Source: Egicoccus sp. AB-alg2
Lineage (GTDB): Bacteria; Actinomycetota; Nitriliruptoria; Nitriliruptorales; Nitriliruptoraceae
Length of the DNA: 64,000 nucleotides
Assembly (NCBI RefSeq): GCF_041821065.1
Contig: NZ_JBGUAX010000007.1
Coordinates: forward strand, 248,001-312,000
Direction: 5' to 3'
The notes beneath the pieces were generated by a model. That model saw only the letters and a program-made list of their open reading frames with translations, was not told the DNA's origin and searched no databases. Below are positions 35,887 through 45,896 of this stretch, piece by piece. The position numbers and the translations under genes were made by a program. The stretch's first letter is position 1, and each line of letters starts with the position of its first letter.

Positions 35887-36582
35887 TCAGCCGGCGTGGG
35901 CAAGCGCCGGGATCCGGCGGGGCCCGCGGCTGAGTCCGGCGCGGTTCGCTCCGCCGACGACGGCCGCCGTCAGCTCTGTGCGGTTGCGCGCTCCGGTCTT
36001 GGCGAGGATGTTGGACATGTAGTTGCGCACCGTCTTCTCGGCCAGCGACAAGCGGTTCGCGATCTCCCGGTTGGTCGCTCCCTCGACGACCATGGTGAGG
36101 ATGCGCTGTTCCTGGCCGGTCAGGTCCCGCTTGAGCCGGTCGGGTACCACCGAGGCGCGCGACCGGGCGCGCAGCTCGTCGATGGTCGAGGGGCTGATGA
36201 GCGACCGGCCGCGGCCGACCGCGTGCAGCGCCCGGGCCAGGGCGTCGGCGTCGATGTCCTCGGCGAGGTAGCCGAAAGCACCGGCCACGACGGCCTGGAA
36301 GAACGTCTCCTCGTCCGCGAAGGGGCTCAGGACCACGGTCCGGGCGCCCGGGACGCGGGTGCGCAGGTGACGGATGAGGTCGGCGCCGCGCCCGTCGGGC
36401 AGGTCGGCCCCGACCAGGACCACGTCGGGCCGCAACGTGACGGCCTTGGCCACCCCGGCGGCGACGGATGCCGCCTCTCCGACGACGTGCAACTCGTGGC
36501 GGCCGTCGACCATGGCGCGTACGCCCTCGCGTACCACGCAGAACATGTCTACCAGCAGAACCTTGATGGTGGTGTGCTGCAT
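35887..36582 (-). CDS. NarL/DevR-type response regulator with degenerate receiver
   Basis: A 231-residue protein closely patterned on mycobacterial DevR/DosR. The C-terminal LuxR-type HTH (LTGQEQRILTMVVEGATNREIANRLSLAEKTVRNYMSNIL) is complete. In the receiver, the usual VDD pocket is VDMF (Met13), the phospho-acceptor Asp position in the RPDVVLVGADLPDG segment is Gly58, and the conserved Lys (YLxKD) is Glu. It is therefore unlikely to be activated by Asp phosphorylation. No sensor kinase gene is adjacent. The ATG is at 36582. Confidence 0.85.
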   Translation of the reverse strand: MQHTTIKVLLVDMFCVVREGVRAMVDGRHELHVVGEAASVAAGVAKAVTLRPDVVLVGADLPDGRGADLIRHLRTRVPGARTVVLSPFADEETFFQAVVAGAFGYLAEDIDADALARALHAVGRGRSLISPSTIDELRARSRASVVPDRLKRDLTGQEQRILTMVVEGATNREIANRLSLAEKTVRNYMSNILAKTGARNRTELTAAVVGGANRAGLSRGPRRIPALAHAG

Positions 36583-36915
36583 CTTCAGTTGTCCCCGTTG
36601 TCGCGCCTCGGCTTCCCGTGCCGCAGCGTCGACTCGGAGGATGGGGGTTTGAGACGTGCTTATCGGTCGAATTGGAGATCGCTTGATCAGGTTGATGCAT
36701 CGTTGACGCAGCCGTGCAGTGGGCGCGCGAACGAATTTGCTTCGTGCGTTCCGGCGAGCTACTGGAGGGCCGGTGTCCCGTTCCATCGGGCCATCTCCGC
36801 GGCCGTTCGGCGGGCCTCCTTGCGGTGCTGACCGGCGTCGGGAGGCCGCCTGACGGCCCCCGATACACTGATCGGCTCGCCCGATCCCCGGAAACGACGA
36901 GCCAGGAGTGCCGCG
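36583..36915. other. Divergent spacer between the DevR-like and acyl-CoA synthetase-like genes
   Basis: About 330 bases, less GC-rich than the genes around it, most clearly at 36650-36750. It must hold the promoters of both divergent genes. A short inverted repeat ACGAA-TTTGC-TTCGT lies near 36729-36743, and TTGACG near 36701 could be a -35 for the rightward gene. I see no DosR-type palindrome and no gene. Confidence 0.4.
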
Positions 36916-38558
36916 GTGGCCGGACCGCCGGACCCGGCGTCCCTCGAGCGGCCGTGGCTCGCCGCCTACCCGCCCGGGGTACCGCCCACCTACCGTCTGC
37001 CGGCGGTCGCGCTGCCGCGCCTGCTCGAGGACGCCGCCCGCGACTTCCCGGGCACGGCCGCACTGGTGAGCGACGGCCGCGGGGTCGACTACGCGTCCCT
37101 GCGTGACCGCGTGGACGACCTCGCCCGCCGGTTCGCCGGCACCGGTCTGGTACCCGGCGACCGGGTGCTGGTCGGCCTGCACAACGGCGTGGTCGCGCCC
37201 GTCGTACTGCTCGCGCTGTGGCGCCTGGGGGCGGCGGTCGTGCCCGTGCCACCCGACCTGCCGGCCGAACGGCTGCGGGCGATCGCGCAGGACGCGGGCG
37301 TGGCCGCCGTCGTCGGTACCGCCCGGGTGCTGCACGAGCTGCGTCAGCACGTCGCGCTCCCCCCGATCGCGGTGTGCGTGAGCGGCGAGGAGTGGCCGGG
37401 GCCCCGTCGCCGTCTTCGATTGCCGCGGCGTCCACATCGCGGCGGGCACGACCACGTCCGGCTCGCCGACCTGCTGGCCGGTGACGGTGCGCGGACGGTC
37501 CCGGCGGCGCCCGAGCCCGACACCGTCGCGGCCCTGGTCTACCGCGCCCGCGGTGACGACCTGCGTGGGGTGGGGCTCACCCACGCCAACCTCGTCGCCA
37601 ACGCCTTCCAGGCCCGTCTCTGGGTCCCCGACGTGCAGGCTGGGCGTGAGCGGGTGCTGGTGGCCGACCCGCTGCACGAGGTGTTGCCCCTGACGCTGGG
37701 GCTGCTGGCCGGCGTGCTGTCCGCCGCGACGATCGTGCTCCTCGACCGTCCCGAGCCCGCCGCCCTGGCCCGCGCGATCGAGCGGGAGAAGCCGACGCTG
37801 TTCCCGACCGTTCCCGCCCGGCTCGGTGCTCTGCTGGCGGACCGTGACGGGGCACGTCGCGACCTGACCTCCCTGCGCGTCTGCGTCGCGGGCGGCGCGC
37901 CCCTCGATCCGCGCCTGGCCGCCGAGGTGGAGCGGCGTACCGGCGGCGCCCGCGTCCGTGAGGGCTACGGGCTCGCCGAGGCGGCACCGCTCACCCACGC
38001 CCAGCCGGTCTACGGGCGGGCGACGTTCGGCACGATGGGCCTGCCCGTGACGGACACGGTCGCGATCGTCGTCGACCCCGACGACTTCGGCCGGGTGTTG
38101 CCCCCGGACACGCCGGGCATGCTCCTGGTCCACGGTCCCCAGGTGGCGCCCGGCTACCGGGACCGACCCGAGCTCACGGCGCGGACGTTCGTGGACGGCT
38201 GGCTGGTCACCGGCGACCTCGCGACGGTCGACGCCGACGGCGTCTTCACCCACGTCGGGCGCATCGACGAGGTCGTCAAGCGCGAGGGCCGGTTCGTGTC
38301 CCCCCGGCACGTCGAGGCGGCGCTGCTGCACCATCCCGCCGTCGCCCGCGCCGGTGTCGTCGCGTCCGGTGACCTGCTGCTGGGGGCCGTCGTGACGCGC
38401 CGGCGGACCCGCCTCGGCAGCGACGTCCTCGTGGAACACTGTCGCCAGCTGCTGGACGCCGCCGCCGTCCCCGACCGGGTGACCGTCGTGGACCGGCTGC
38501 CCGAGACCGCGGCGGGCGACCTCGACCGCGACGACCTGCGCCAGCTGCTGGCGGGAGG

Positions 38559-38562
<4 letters not shown>
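36916..38562 (+). CDS. Acyl-CoA synthetase / adenylate-forming superfamily protein with degenerate catalytic motifs
   Basis: A 548-residue protein with the overall fold markers of AMP-binding enzymes: GVGLTHANLVAN, YGLAEAAPLTHAQP, WLVTGDLATVDADGVFTHVGR and an A8-like GRIDEVVKREGRFVSPRHVEAALL. However, the phosphate-binding loop (normally YTSGTTGxPKG) reads YRARGDDLRG, and the A10 lysine (LPxTxxGK) is Asp in LPETAAGDLDRDD. Adenylation and thioesterification are thus doubtful. It overlaps the pabA-type gene by GTGA. GTG 36916 follows AGGAG. Confidence 0.8.
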
Positions 38563-39208
<646 letters not shown>

Positions 39209-39212
<4 letters not shown>

Positions 39213-40279
39213 CGGCCCTTGCCGCGCAGCGCGTCGATCGCCTCCTCGACGGTCGCGACCCCGATCACGTCGAGGTCCGGTGGTGCCGTCGTCAGCGCCT
39301 GGTCGAGCTGCGACGCGGGGACCAGGACCACGTCCGCGCCGTACTCGGCCGCGGCCAGCATCTTCTCCGGCACCCCGCCGACCGGGCCGACCCGGCCGTC
39401 GGCGTCCACGCTGCCGGTGCCCAGCACGGTGCGTCCCCGCAGCAGGTCCTCCTCGGCCAGCAGGTCGTACACCGTCACGGCGACCATCATGCCGGCGCTG
39501 GGACCGCCGATGCGGGTCGTCGACGCGAGGCGGACGTCGAACGGCAACTCGATGTCGTAGACGGCCGTCTCCACCGAGATGCCCATCGCGGGGAAGTCGA
39601 CGCCGGGCAGTTCGCCGAGGACGACCGAGGTCTGGATCGTCTCCTCCCCGCGGCGGACCTCCAGCGCGATCTGCTCGCCGACGGCGCCGGCGCGCGTGCG
39701 GGCCTGGATCTCCTCGGCGGCGACGACCGCCTGCCCGTCGACGGCGACGATGACGTCGCGCGGCTGCAGGACCCCGTCGGCCGGGCTGCCGGGCAGCACG
39801 CTGACGACCACGGGTTCGGACAGGATCGTCGTCTCCACCCCTGCGGCCTGCGCCCCGATGACCGCGGCGATCTCGAACTGCCGGCCGAAGACCTCGCGCT
39901 GCCCGGCGAAGAAGGTGTCCCGGTCGACGTCCGGCGGGAACACCTGCGCGAGCGGGATGAGCCGGCGCTGGTCGGAGACGGCCGCCCGCAACGACTGCAA
40001 GGTCGGCTGTTGGCGCAGGAACACGGTCAGCAGCGACGCGCTGCCGTCGAGTTCGGTCGTCTCCGTCCCCTCGATCTCCAGGAGCGGTTCGATCTCCGTC
40101 GGACCGCCGGGGACGTACTCCACGTAGGGCAGCGGCACCAGCACCGCCGCCCACAGCACGATCGCCAGCGTCAGCGTGTAGAAGCCCACCCGCCACCACG
40201 ACCGGGGCCGCGGTCGTGTGGGCGGCGTGGGCTCGGGAACCGGCGGTGGGCCCGACGTCGTCACGTCCGGCTGGCTCAC
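39209..40279 (-). CDS. Membrane-anchored PDZ - Lon-type serine protease
   Basis: A 356-residue protein. A Pro-rich N-terminus leads to a membrane helix (about residues 32-50), a PDZ domain (about 150-215, [23 protein letters not shown]) and a Lon protease domain. Catalytic Ser261 lies in GGPSAGMM and Lys306 in [10 protein letters not shown]. It is the YlbL type common in Gram-positive bacteria, acting outside the cytoplasm on envelope proteins. It overlaps the site-2 protease gene by four bases, and the two are likely co-expressed. Confidence 0.92.
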
Positions 40280-41478
40280 GACGCCGGCTCCGTGGCCTTG
40301 TCCGGTGCGGGCGTGCCACCGTTGCGGCGCAGTGCCGTGAGGGCGCGTGCCACCTCGCGTTCGGTGACCACGCCGACGTCACGCCCGTCGGCGTGCAGCC
40401 GCACGGCGTGCACCTTGCCGGAGAAGGCGGCGATCAGGTCGCGGACGTCGTCGTCCAGGCCGACCCGCGGCAGGTGGTCGACGTGCTGGAGCAGGTCGCG
40501 GGCCACCCGGGCCGCGCGGTCGGTCGGGTGCAGCTCGACGAGCTCACGCACCGAGAGGACCCCGGCGAGGTGGCCGTTGGGGCCGCTCCCGAGGGGCGCG
40601 TCGCCCGTCGGGTGGTCCGCGGCGACGGGCAGCAGCGTCCGACCGGGCGCGACCGTGTCCGGGTCCAGCAGGTGCAGCGGCTGGTCGGGGTGGACCGCGT
40701 CGGGCAGCCGACCGACGAGGTCGCGGGCCGCCCGACCCTCGAGGAGCGCGTCCACGTCGCTCTGGCGGATCTCGGCCCGCGCCGCCGACCACAGGAAGAA
40801 GCCGACGGCGAGCCACATCAACGCGCCGAAGAGCCCGTCCGTGCCGGCGACCTGCACGGCCCGTACGCCCAGCAGCATCAGCCCGATCGCCAGCGCCTGA
40901 CCGGCGCGGGCGGCGATGCGCAGCGCGCGCCGACGGTCCTTCAGCAGCCACCACAGGCCGGCGCGCAGTACCCGGCCGCCGTCCAGCGGGGCGCCGGGGA
41001 CGAGGTTGAACACGGCCAGCACGACGTTGACCCAGGCCAGCAGGCCCGCCACCTCGGCGATCGGCGCGGCCGCGGCGGCGGGCAGCGACCACGTCGCCCA
41101 CGTCCCGAACAGGCCGAAGGCCGCGCCGCACACGAGGCTGATCCAGGGGCCGACCGCGGCCACGACGAACTCGTCACGAGGCGTCTCGGACGCGGCGTGC
41201 ATCTCCGTCACGCCGCCGAACAGGAACAGCGTGATGCGCGGCACCTCGAGGCCGCGGTGGCGCGCCTCGAGGGCGTGCGCCACCTCGTGGGCCAGGATCG
41301 AGGCGATGAACAACAGGCAGCCGATCCCGGCCATGACGATGGCGGTCGACAGCGCGTGCGACTCCCGGAACCGCGCCGCGAAGAACCAGGCCACCAGCGC
41401 GGCGAACGGCACCAACGACACGTCGAGACGCACCTCGACGCCACGGATGCGGGTGAGCCGAACGGCGCGGGAGAACAT
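40276..41478 (-). CDS. Site-2 protease family zinc metalloprotease with CBS domains (M50B)
   Basis: A 400-residue intramembrane protease. H64-E65-x2-H68 (HEVAH) and the third ligand Asp166 in [11 protein letters not shown] are intact, across about six membrane helices. The C-terminal 170 residues form two CBS motifs that may bind adenosine nucleotides. The layout matches mycobacterial Rip3-like proteins. It precedes the Lon-PDZ protease gene with a four-base overlap, so a joint role in regulated envelope proteolysis is plausible. Confidence 0.9.
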   Translation of the reverse strand: MFSRAVRLTRIRGVEVRLDVSLVPFAALVAWFFAARFRESHALSTAIVMAGIGCLLFIASILAHEVAHALEARHRGLEVPRITLFLFGGVTEMHAASETPRDEFVVAAVGPWISLVCGAAFGLFGTWATWSLPAAAAAPIAEVAGLLAWVNVVLAVFNLVPGAPLDGGRVLRAGLWWLLKDRRRALRIAARAGQALAIGLMLLGVRAVQVAGTDGLFGALMWLAVGFFLWSAARAEIRQSDVDALLEGRAARDLVGRLPDAVHPDQPLHLLDPDTVAPGRTLLPVAADHPTGDAPLGSGPNGHLAGVLSVRELVELHPTDRAARVARDLLQHVDHLPRVGLDDDVRDLIAAFSGKVHAVRLHADGRDVGVVTEREVARALTALRRNGGTPAPDKATEPAS

Positions 41479-41603
41479 GCGGGGACGGTACCCGCAACGC
41501 CGCTGGTCCCGATGGCCGACCCGCTGGCCGCCGCGCGCCCCCCGTCGTCCGTCCGTGCCGCACGCCTCCGCACGCGCCCCGCGCGAGGGCTACGGTCGGC
41601 GTC

Positions 41604-42788
41604 ATGAACCTCGCTGACTCGCTCATCAACGACCTCATCGACTTCACGGACGAGCAGGGTGTGCTCTCGTTCTACGTGGGGCACACACCGGCTCAGGCAG
41701 CCGACCCGCAGCCGACCCAGCCGATCGAGATCCGCAACCAGGTCCGGGACCTGAAGGCACGACTCGCGGAGAGCGACAAGGACCTCGCCGCTGCCGTGGA
41801 GAGACGCATCGACGCGCTCGACGGCGAACTCGAGCGACTCCTCGATCCCAAGGCCCACGGGCAGGGGCGGGCGTTGTTCGTGGGCGTGGCCTCGGGTCGC
41901 ACCGCCTCCGTGGCGCTGCAGATCCCCTTCCGGGAGCGCGTGATCCACCACGAACGGGCCTTCCTGCGTCCGCTCGTGGCCGCCGTCGACGAGGGGCGCC
42001 CCGCGGGCATCCTCGTGCTCTCGCGCAGCGGCTCGCGCCTGCTGCACTGGAAGGTCGGTGAAGCCGAGGAACTGACCAGCGACACGTTCGAGCTCACCGA
42101 CGCGCAGCTCGCCGACCGCAAGAGCGGTCCGTCGCCGGCCGCCCCGCAGATCCAGGGCCACGGCGTCGACCACAAGGAGATGTTCGAGAACCGCGTCGAC
42201 GAGAACCGCAACCGCTGGCTGCGCTCGCTCGTCGACGAGGTCGTCGGCACCGCCAAGGAGCACGGCTGGGACCGGCTGGTGGTGGCCGGCAGCGCCCAGG
42301 TGCGCGAGTACGCGACGAACCTGATCGGCGAGTCCGACGGGCTGCGCGTCATCCAGGCCGACTCGGACTGGGAGCACCAGAGCCCCGCCGCCATCTCCGC
42401 CAGCGTCTGGCCGATCCTGCGTTCGGTCCACGAGGAGCGCGAACACGAACTGGTCGACCTGGTGATGGACCGGGCGCTGTCCAACAACGCCGGTGCCCTG
42501 GGCCTGCTGGACGTCTGCGACGCCCTCAACCAGGGCCGGGTCGCGCACCTGCTGTTCGACGACCGGCTCCAGTTGACCGGCTACCGCTCGTCCGAGGACA
42601 CGCTGCACCCGGAGCTCACCGGTCAGCTCACCCAGTCCGAGGGCGTGGAGTTCCACGAGGAGCCGCTGTTCGTGGAGCGGATGATCGAGAAGGCCGTCGC
42701 CACGGGCGCGGCCATCACCCCGGTCGCGCAGGCCCCGGCGGCGCCGCTGGGCGCGTACGACGGCGTCGCCGCACTGCTGCGGTGGTGA
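41604..42788 (+). CDS. Bacterial aeRF1/Vms1-like ribosome-associated factor
   Basis: A 394-residue protein with three domains resembling archaeo-eukaryotic release factor 1 relatives: an N-terminal segment with the VLSFYVGHTP strand, a central domain with VLVLSRSGSRLLHWKVGE, and a C-terminal domain with NNAGALGLLDVCDALNQGRVAHLLFDDRLQLTGYRS. The C-terminal segment is the most diagnostic. Relatives include Balon-type ribosome hibernation factors and uncharacterised actinobacterial proteins. A GGQ peptide-release motif is not visible. The TPR gene begins eight bases after its stop. Confidence 0.8.
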   Translation: MNLADSLINDLIDFTDEQGVLSFYVGHTPAQAADPQPTQPIEIRNQVRDLKARLAESDKDLAAAVERRIDALDGELERLLDPKAHGQGRALFVGVASGRTASVALQIPFRERVIHHERAFLRPLVAAVDEGRPAGILVLSRSGSRLLHWKVGEAEELTSDTFELTDAQLADRKSGPSPAAPQIQGHGVDHKEMFENRVDENRNRWLRSLVDEVVGTAKEHGWDRLVVAGSAQVREYATNLIGESDGLRVIQADSDWEHQSPAAISASVWPILRSVHEEREHELVDLVMDRALSNNAGALGLLDVCDALNQGRVAHLLFDDRLQLTGYRSSEDTLHPELTGQLTQSEGVEFHEEPLFVERMIEKAVATGAAITPVAQAPAAPLGAYDGVAALLRW

Positions 42789-42795
42789 CGGCGGC

Positions 42796-43707
42796 GTGCC
42801 GGGCATGCGCGACACGTCGGGCATGGACGCGGTCGCCCGGCGACTGAGGGCGGAAGCGGACCAGGTCCTCGAACTGCACGAGGCCGGGGACCTGGACGCC
42901 GCCTTCGCGGCCTGCGAGACGCTGCTGGCGGCGGCGCAGGCCGCGGATCCCGCCGATCCGGTCGTCCGCGAGAGCCTGTTCCTCGCCCGCTTCGAACGCG
43001 CGCTGCTGCTCACGGAGCTCGGTGAGCTGGAGGCGGCCGCGGCGGCCTACGACGACGCGGCGGAGGCCCCGGCGGACCTCGACGACCCGGACCAGCGTCA
43101 CGAGGTCGCGATGGCGCTGCTCAACCGCGGGGTGTGCCTCGACGCCATGGGTGACCACCGCGGCGCGCTGGAGGCCTACGACCGGCTCGTGGTCCGGTTC
43201 GGTGACGCCGACGACCCCGTGACCCGTGACCAGGTCGTGCGTGGTCGGGTCAACCGCGCGGCCGCGTTGCTGGCCCTGGACGAGCTGCACGAGGCGTTGA
43301 CCGTCGCCGACGCCGTCATCGGCGAGCTGGACGCCTCCGAGGCGCTTGGCGCCGAACAGCTCGCCATGGCGATGCGGATCCGCGCCGCAGCGCTGCGTGC
43401 ACTGGACCGCGCCGGCGAGGCGGCCGAGGTCCTGGCGGCCGTCGAGCTCTGCGCCGCCGACGACCCGGCCGCGCGCACGCAACTCGCCTCGGCGCAGCGG
43501 GAGCGGGCCGAGGTGCTCACCGAGCTCGGCCGGCGCGACGAGGCCGTCGCCGTGCTCGACGCCACAGTCCGCCGGCTCGAGGGCGACCCCGACCCGGAGG
43601 TGGCCGAGGCCCGCCTGGAGCTGCTGGACGTGGAGGCCGACCTCCTGGACGAGCTGGGCGACCACGCCCGCGCCCGTGCCGTGCGCGCCGAGCAGGACGA
43701 GGCCTGA
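42796..43707 (+). CDS. Tetratricopeptide-repeat protein
   Basis: A 303-residue, very acidic and Ala-rich all-helical protein with about six TPR-like units (for example LLLTELGELEAAAAAYDDAAE and CLDAMGDHRGALEAYDRLV). TPRs mediate protein contacts. The gene follows the aeRF1-like gene by eight bases, so its product might act with that factor. The start could be GTG 42796 or the ATGs at 42805 or 42823. It converges with the sigma gene. Confidence 0.8.
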   Translation: MPGMRDTSGMDAVARRLRAEADQVLELHEAGDLDAAFAACETLLAAAQAADPADPVVRESLFLARFERALLLTELGELEAAAAAYDDAAEAPADLDDPDQRHEVAMALLNRGVCLDAMGDHRGALEAYDRLVVRFGDADDPVTRDQVVRGRVNRAAALLALDELHEALTVADAVIGELDASEALGAEQLAMAMRIRAAALRALDRAGEAAEVLAAVELCAADDPAARTQLASAQRERAEVLTELGRRDEAVAVLDATVRRLEGDPDPEVAEARLELLDVEADLLDELGDHARARAVRAEQDEA

Positions 43708-43723
43708 CCCGAACGCCGAACGG

Positions 43724-44236
43724 TCAGGCCCGCTCGTCGACCGGTTCCAGCATCGCGAGCAGGTCCTGGCGGGCCCGGGCCACCCGTGAGCGGATGGTGC
43801 CGACGGGTACGCCGCACACCGCCGCCGCCTCGGCGTAGCCGAGCTCCAGCAGCTGGGTCAGCACGAAGGCGCTGCGGCGGTCGTCGTCGAGGGCGCCGAC
43901 CAGGTCCAGGAGCTCGACGTCGCCGGCAGGGTCGGGTTCGACGCGCTCGGTGACCTCGGGCAACCGCCGACGGCGCTGCCGCCGGCGGATCTCGTCCGCG
44001 GCGACGTTGCGTGCGATCGCGAGCAGCCAGGTACGCGCCGACGCGTCACCGCGGAAGCGCGGGGCCGAGCGCATCGCCCGCAGGTAGACCTCCTGCGCCA
44101 GGTCGTCGGCCACCGCGGGCTCGACGAGATGCGCGCAGAACCGCCACACGTCGTCCTGGGTCGCGCGGACGAACGCGGACAGCGCGGCACGGTCGCCGTC
44201 ACCGGCGGCGCGTAGCAGTCGCGTGAGCTCGTCCAT
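43724..44236 (-). CDS. ECF-family RNA polymerase sigma factor
   Basis: A 170-residue sigma factor with regions 2 and 4 only. Region 2 is seen in FCAHLVEPAVADDLAQEVYLRAMRSAPRFRGDASARTWLLAIARNVAADEIRRR; region 4 HTH is AEAAAVCGVPVGTIRSRVARARQDLL. It is divergent from a YcnI-like gene, and a zinc-finger anti-sigma gene lies 1 kb downstream of that at 45264, the natural partner. Together they suggest control of the copper cluster. Confidence 0.92.
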   Translation of the reverse strand: MDELTRLLRAAGDGDRAALSAFVRATQDDVWRFCAHLVEPAVADDLAQEVYLRAMRSAPRFRGDASARTWLLAIARNVAADEIRRRQRRRRLPEVTERVEPDPAGDVELLDLVGALDDDRRSAFVLTQLLELGYAEAAAVCGVPVGTIRSRVARARQDLLAMLEPVDERA

Positions 44237-44374
44237 CGGTTCCCGACCCGGGGACAGGTGTCCGTCCAGCGTACGAGGTGCCGCCGGGCGCGGCGATCGT
44301 GGAACCGGAGCGTGCGCGGCGACGACCACTGCGGCGATGCCGATCCCCGGCAGCCGAATCTGGGAGGAACCCTC

Positions 44375-45067
44375 GTGCGTCGCCGTCTCGTCAGCGTCCT
44401 GTTGCCCGCCGCCGCACTCGTCGGCCTGCTCGCGGCCCCCGCCGCCGCCCACGTCACCGCCAATCCGAACGCCGTGCCGGCCGACGGCTACGCCGCCGTC
44501 TCGCTGCGCGTGCCGCACGGGTGCGGTGACGCCGCGACCACCGAGCTGGCCGTGCAGATGCCCGCCGGCGTGCAGTCGGCGACGCCCGAGCAGGTGCCGG
44601 GCTGGACCGTGCGCACCGTTGTCGGCGAACTCGACGAGCCCTACGACGCGCACGGCGAGACCGTCACCGAGGGCGTCCGCGAGGTGGTGTGGACCGCCGA
44701 GGCAGGCGCCGAGCTCCCCAGCGACCAGTACCGCGAGTTCGGCCTGTCGCTGCGCGTCGGCGGCGAGGACGGCGAGACCCTCTACTTCCCGACCGTGCAG
44801 ACCTGCACGGAGGGTGAGACGGCGTGGGTGGAGATCCCCGACACGGTCGAGCAGTGGGGTGAGCTGGACCGCCCGGCGCCGTACGTGACGCTGACCGGCG
44901 GCGCTGGGCACGGTGACGACGCCGCCGAGGCGTCGGACCTCAGCGACGCCGACCTCGCGGCTGCGGAGACCGGGACCACCGCATCGCTGACCTGGGTGGC
45001 CTTCGCCCTCGGCCTGGTCGGCGCCGTGGCCGGCCTCGGCGCGCTGGCGGTGGCCCGCCGCCGCTGA
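44375..45067 (+). CDS. YcnI-family (DUF1775) copper-binding membrane-anchored protein
   Basis: A 230-residue exported protein. The signal peptide ends APAAAHV, so the mature chain starts with His, the copper-binding residue of YcnI proteins (AHVTANPNAV). The DUF1775 domain continues with RVPHGCG and WTAEAG. A C-terminal helix (TASLTWVAFALGLVGAVAGLGAL) anchors it. GTG 44375 has GGAGGA seven bases upstream, although the frame is open further upstream. It heads the copper cluster. Confidence 0.88.
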   Translation: MRRRLVSVLLPAAALVGLLAAPAAAHVTANPNAVPADGYAAVSLRVPHGCGDAATTELAVQMPAGVQSATPEQVPGWTVRTVVGELDEPYDAHGETVTEGVREVVWTAEAGAELPSDQYREFGLSLRVGGEDGETLYFPTVQTCTEGETAWVEIPDTVEQWGELDRPAPYVTLTGGAGHGDDAAEASDLSDADLAAAETGTTASLTWVAFALGLVGAVAGLGALAVARRR

Positions 45068-45120
45068 CACGTCTGCCCGCCGCCCGGCCGGTCGCTCCCT
45101 CCGGCCGGGTCGGCGTCGTC

Positions 45121-45153
45121 GGCCCCCGGCCGGGCTCCCAGCGGCCGGGGGCC
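45121..45153 (+). terminator. Strong GC hairpin after the YcnI-like gene
   Basis: A perfect 12-bp stem (GGCCCCCGGCCG paired with CGGCCGGGGGCC) around a nine-base loop, 54 bases after the ycnI-type stop. There is no T-run, as is common in high-GC actinobacteria. It sits in the 196-base gap before the anti-sigma gene and could end or attenuate transcription. Confidence 0.6.
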
Positions 45154-45263
45154 GTCGTGCGCTCGCAGCACCGCCCCGGGAACCGAACGGCGGGCTGGAG
45201 CGACCACCTCGACGGTTCCCGCGCCGCCTACCCTCGACGGCGGCCGAACGGAAAGGACGCAGC

Positions 45264-45896
45264 ATGCGCAGCGCGCGCCGCACCGGCTCCCCGTGCGAGC
45301 AGGTCCGGGAGGCACTCTCGGCCGCCCACGACGGCGAGGCCGTCCCGGCCGGTCGGCCCGTCGACGCCCACCTCGCGGGCTGTGAGGGGTGCGCGTCCTT
45401 CGCCGCGTCGCTGGATCGCCTCGACGACCGGGTGCTCGCGGCCCGGGCGCTCCCGGCGGCCGACCTGACGGCCGGTGTGCTGGCCGCGGTGACGGCCGAG
45501 GCACGGGCCGAGCGTGACCGTCGCGTGCTGGAGCTGCGCTGGATCGTGGCTCTGGCCGGCGCCGTGCAGCTGCTGATCGCCCTGCCGCTCGTCCTCGGCG
45601 TCGCCGGTCCGGCCGCGCACGTCGGCCGCGACCTCGGGGCGCTCGAGCTGGCGCTCGGCATCGGGCTGCTGTTCGCGGCCTGGCAGCCCGAGCGCGCCGC
45701 CGGTGTGCTGCCGGTGGCGGCCGTGGTCGCGACCGCGGCCGTGGTCACCGGGGTGCTGGACCTGGCGGCCGGCCGCGCGACACTGCTGCAGGAACTGCCG
45801 CACCTGACGGAGATCGTCGGTGTGCTGGCGCTGTGGGCGCTGACGCGCCGGTTGCCGCGCCCACGGCTCACCGCGCCGATCGGGAGCACTGCGTGA
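45264..45896 (+). CDS. Membrane-anchored zinc-finger (zf-HC2) anti-sigma factor-like protein
   Basis: A 210-residue protein. The N-terminal zf-HC2 motif is H-x3-C-x2-C in DAHLAGCEGCASF (about residues 35-47), with an upstream Cys11 (SPCEQV) completing the zinc site. About four membrane helices follow. It would hold the ECF sigma factor (43724-44236) at the membrane, in the usual sigma/anti-sigma pairing. Its stop overlaps the CopC-CopD gene by GTGA. Confidence 0.82.
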   Translation: MRSARRTGSPCEQVREALSAAHDGEAVPAGRPVDAHLAGCEGCASFAASLDRLDDRVLAARALPAADLTAGVLAAVTAEARAERDRRVLELRWIVALAGAVQLLIALPLVLGVAGPAAHVGRDLGALELALGIGLLFAAWQPERAAGVLPVAAVVATAAVVTGVLDLAAGRATLLQELPHLTEIVGVLALWALTRRLPRPRLTAPIGSTA

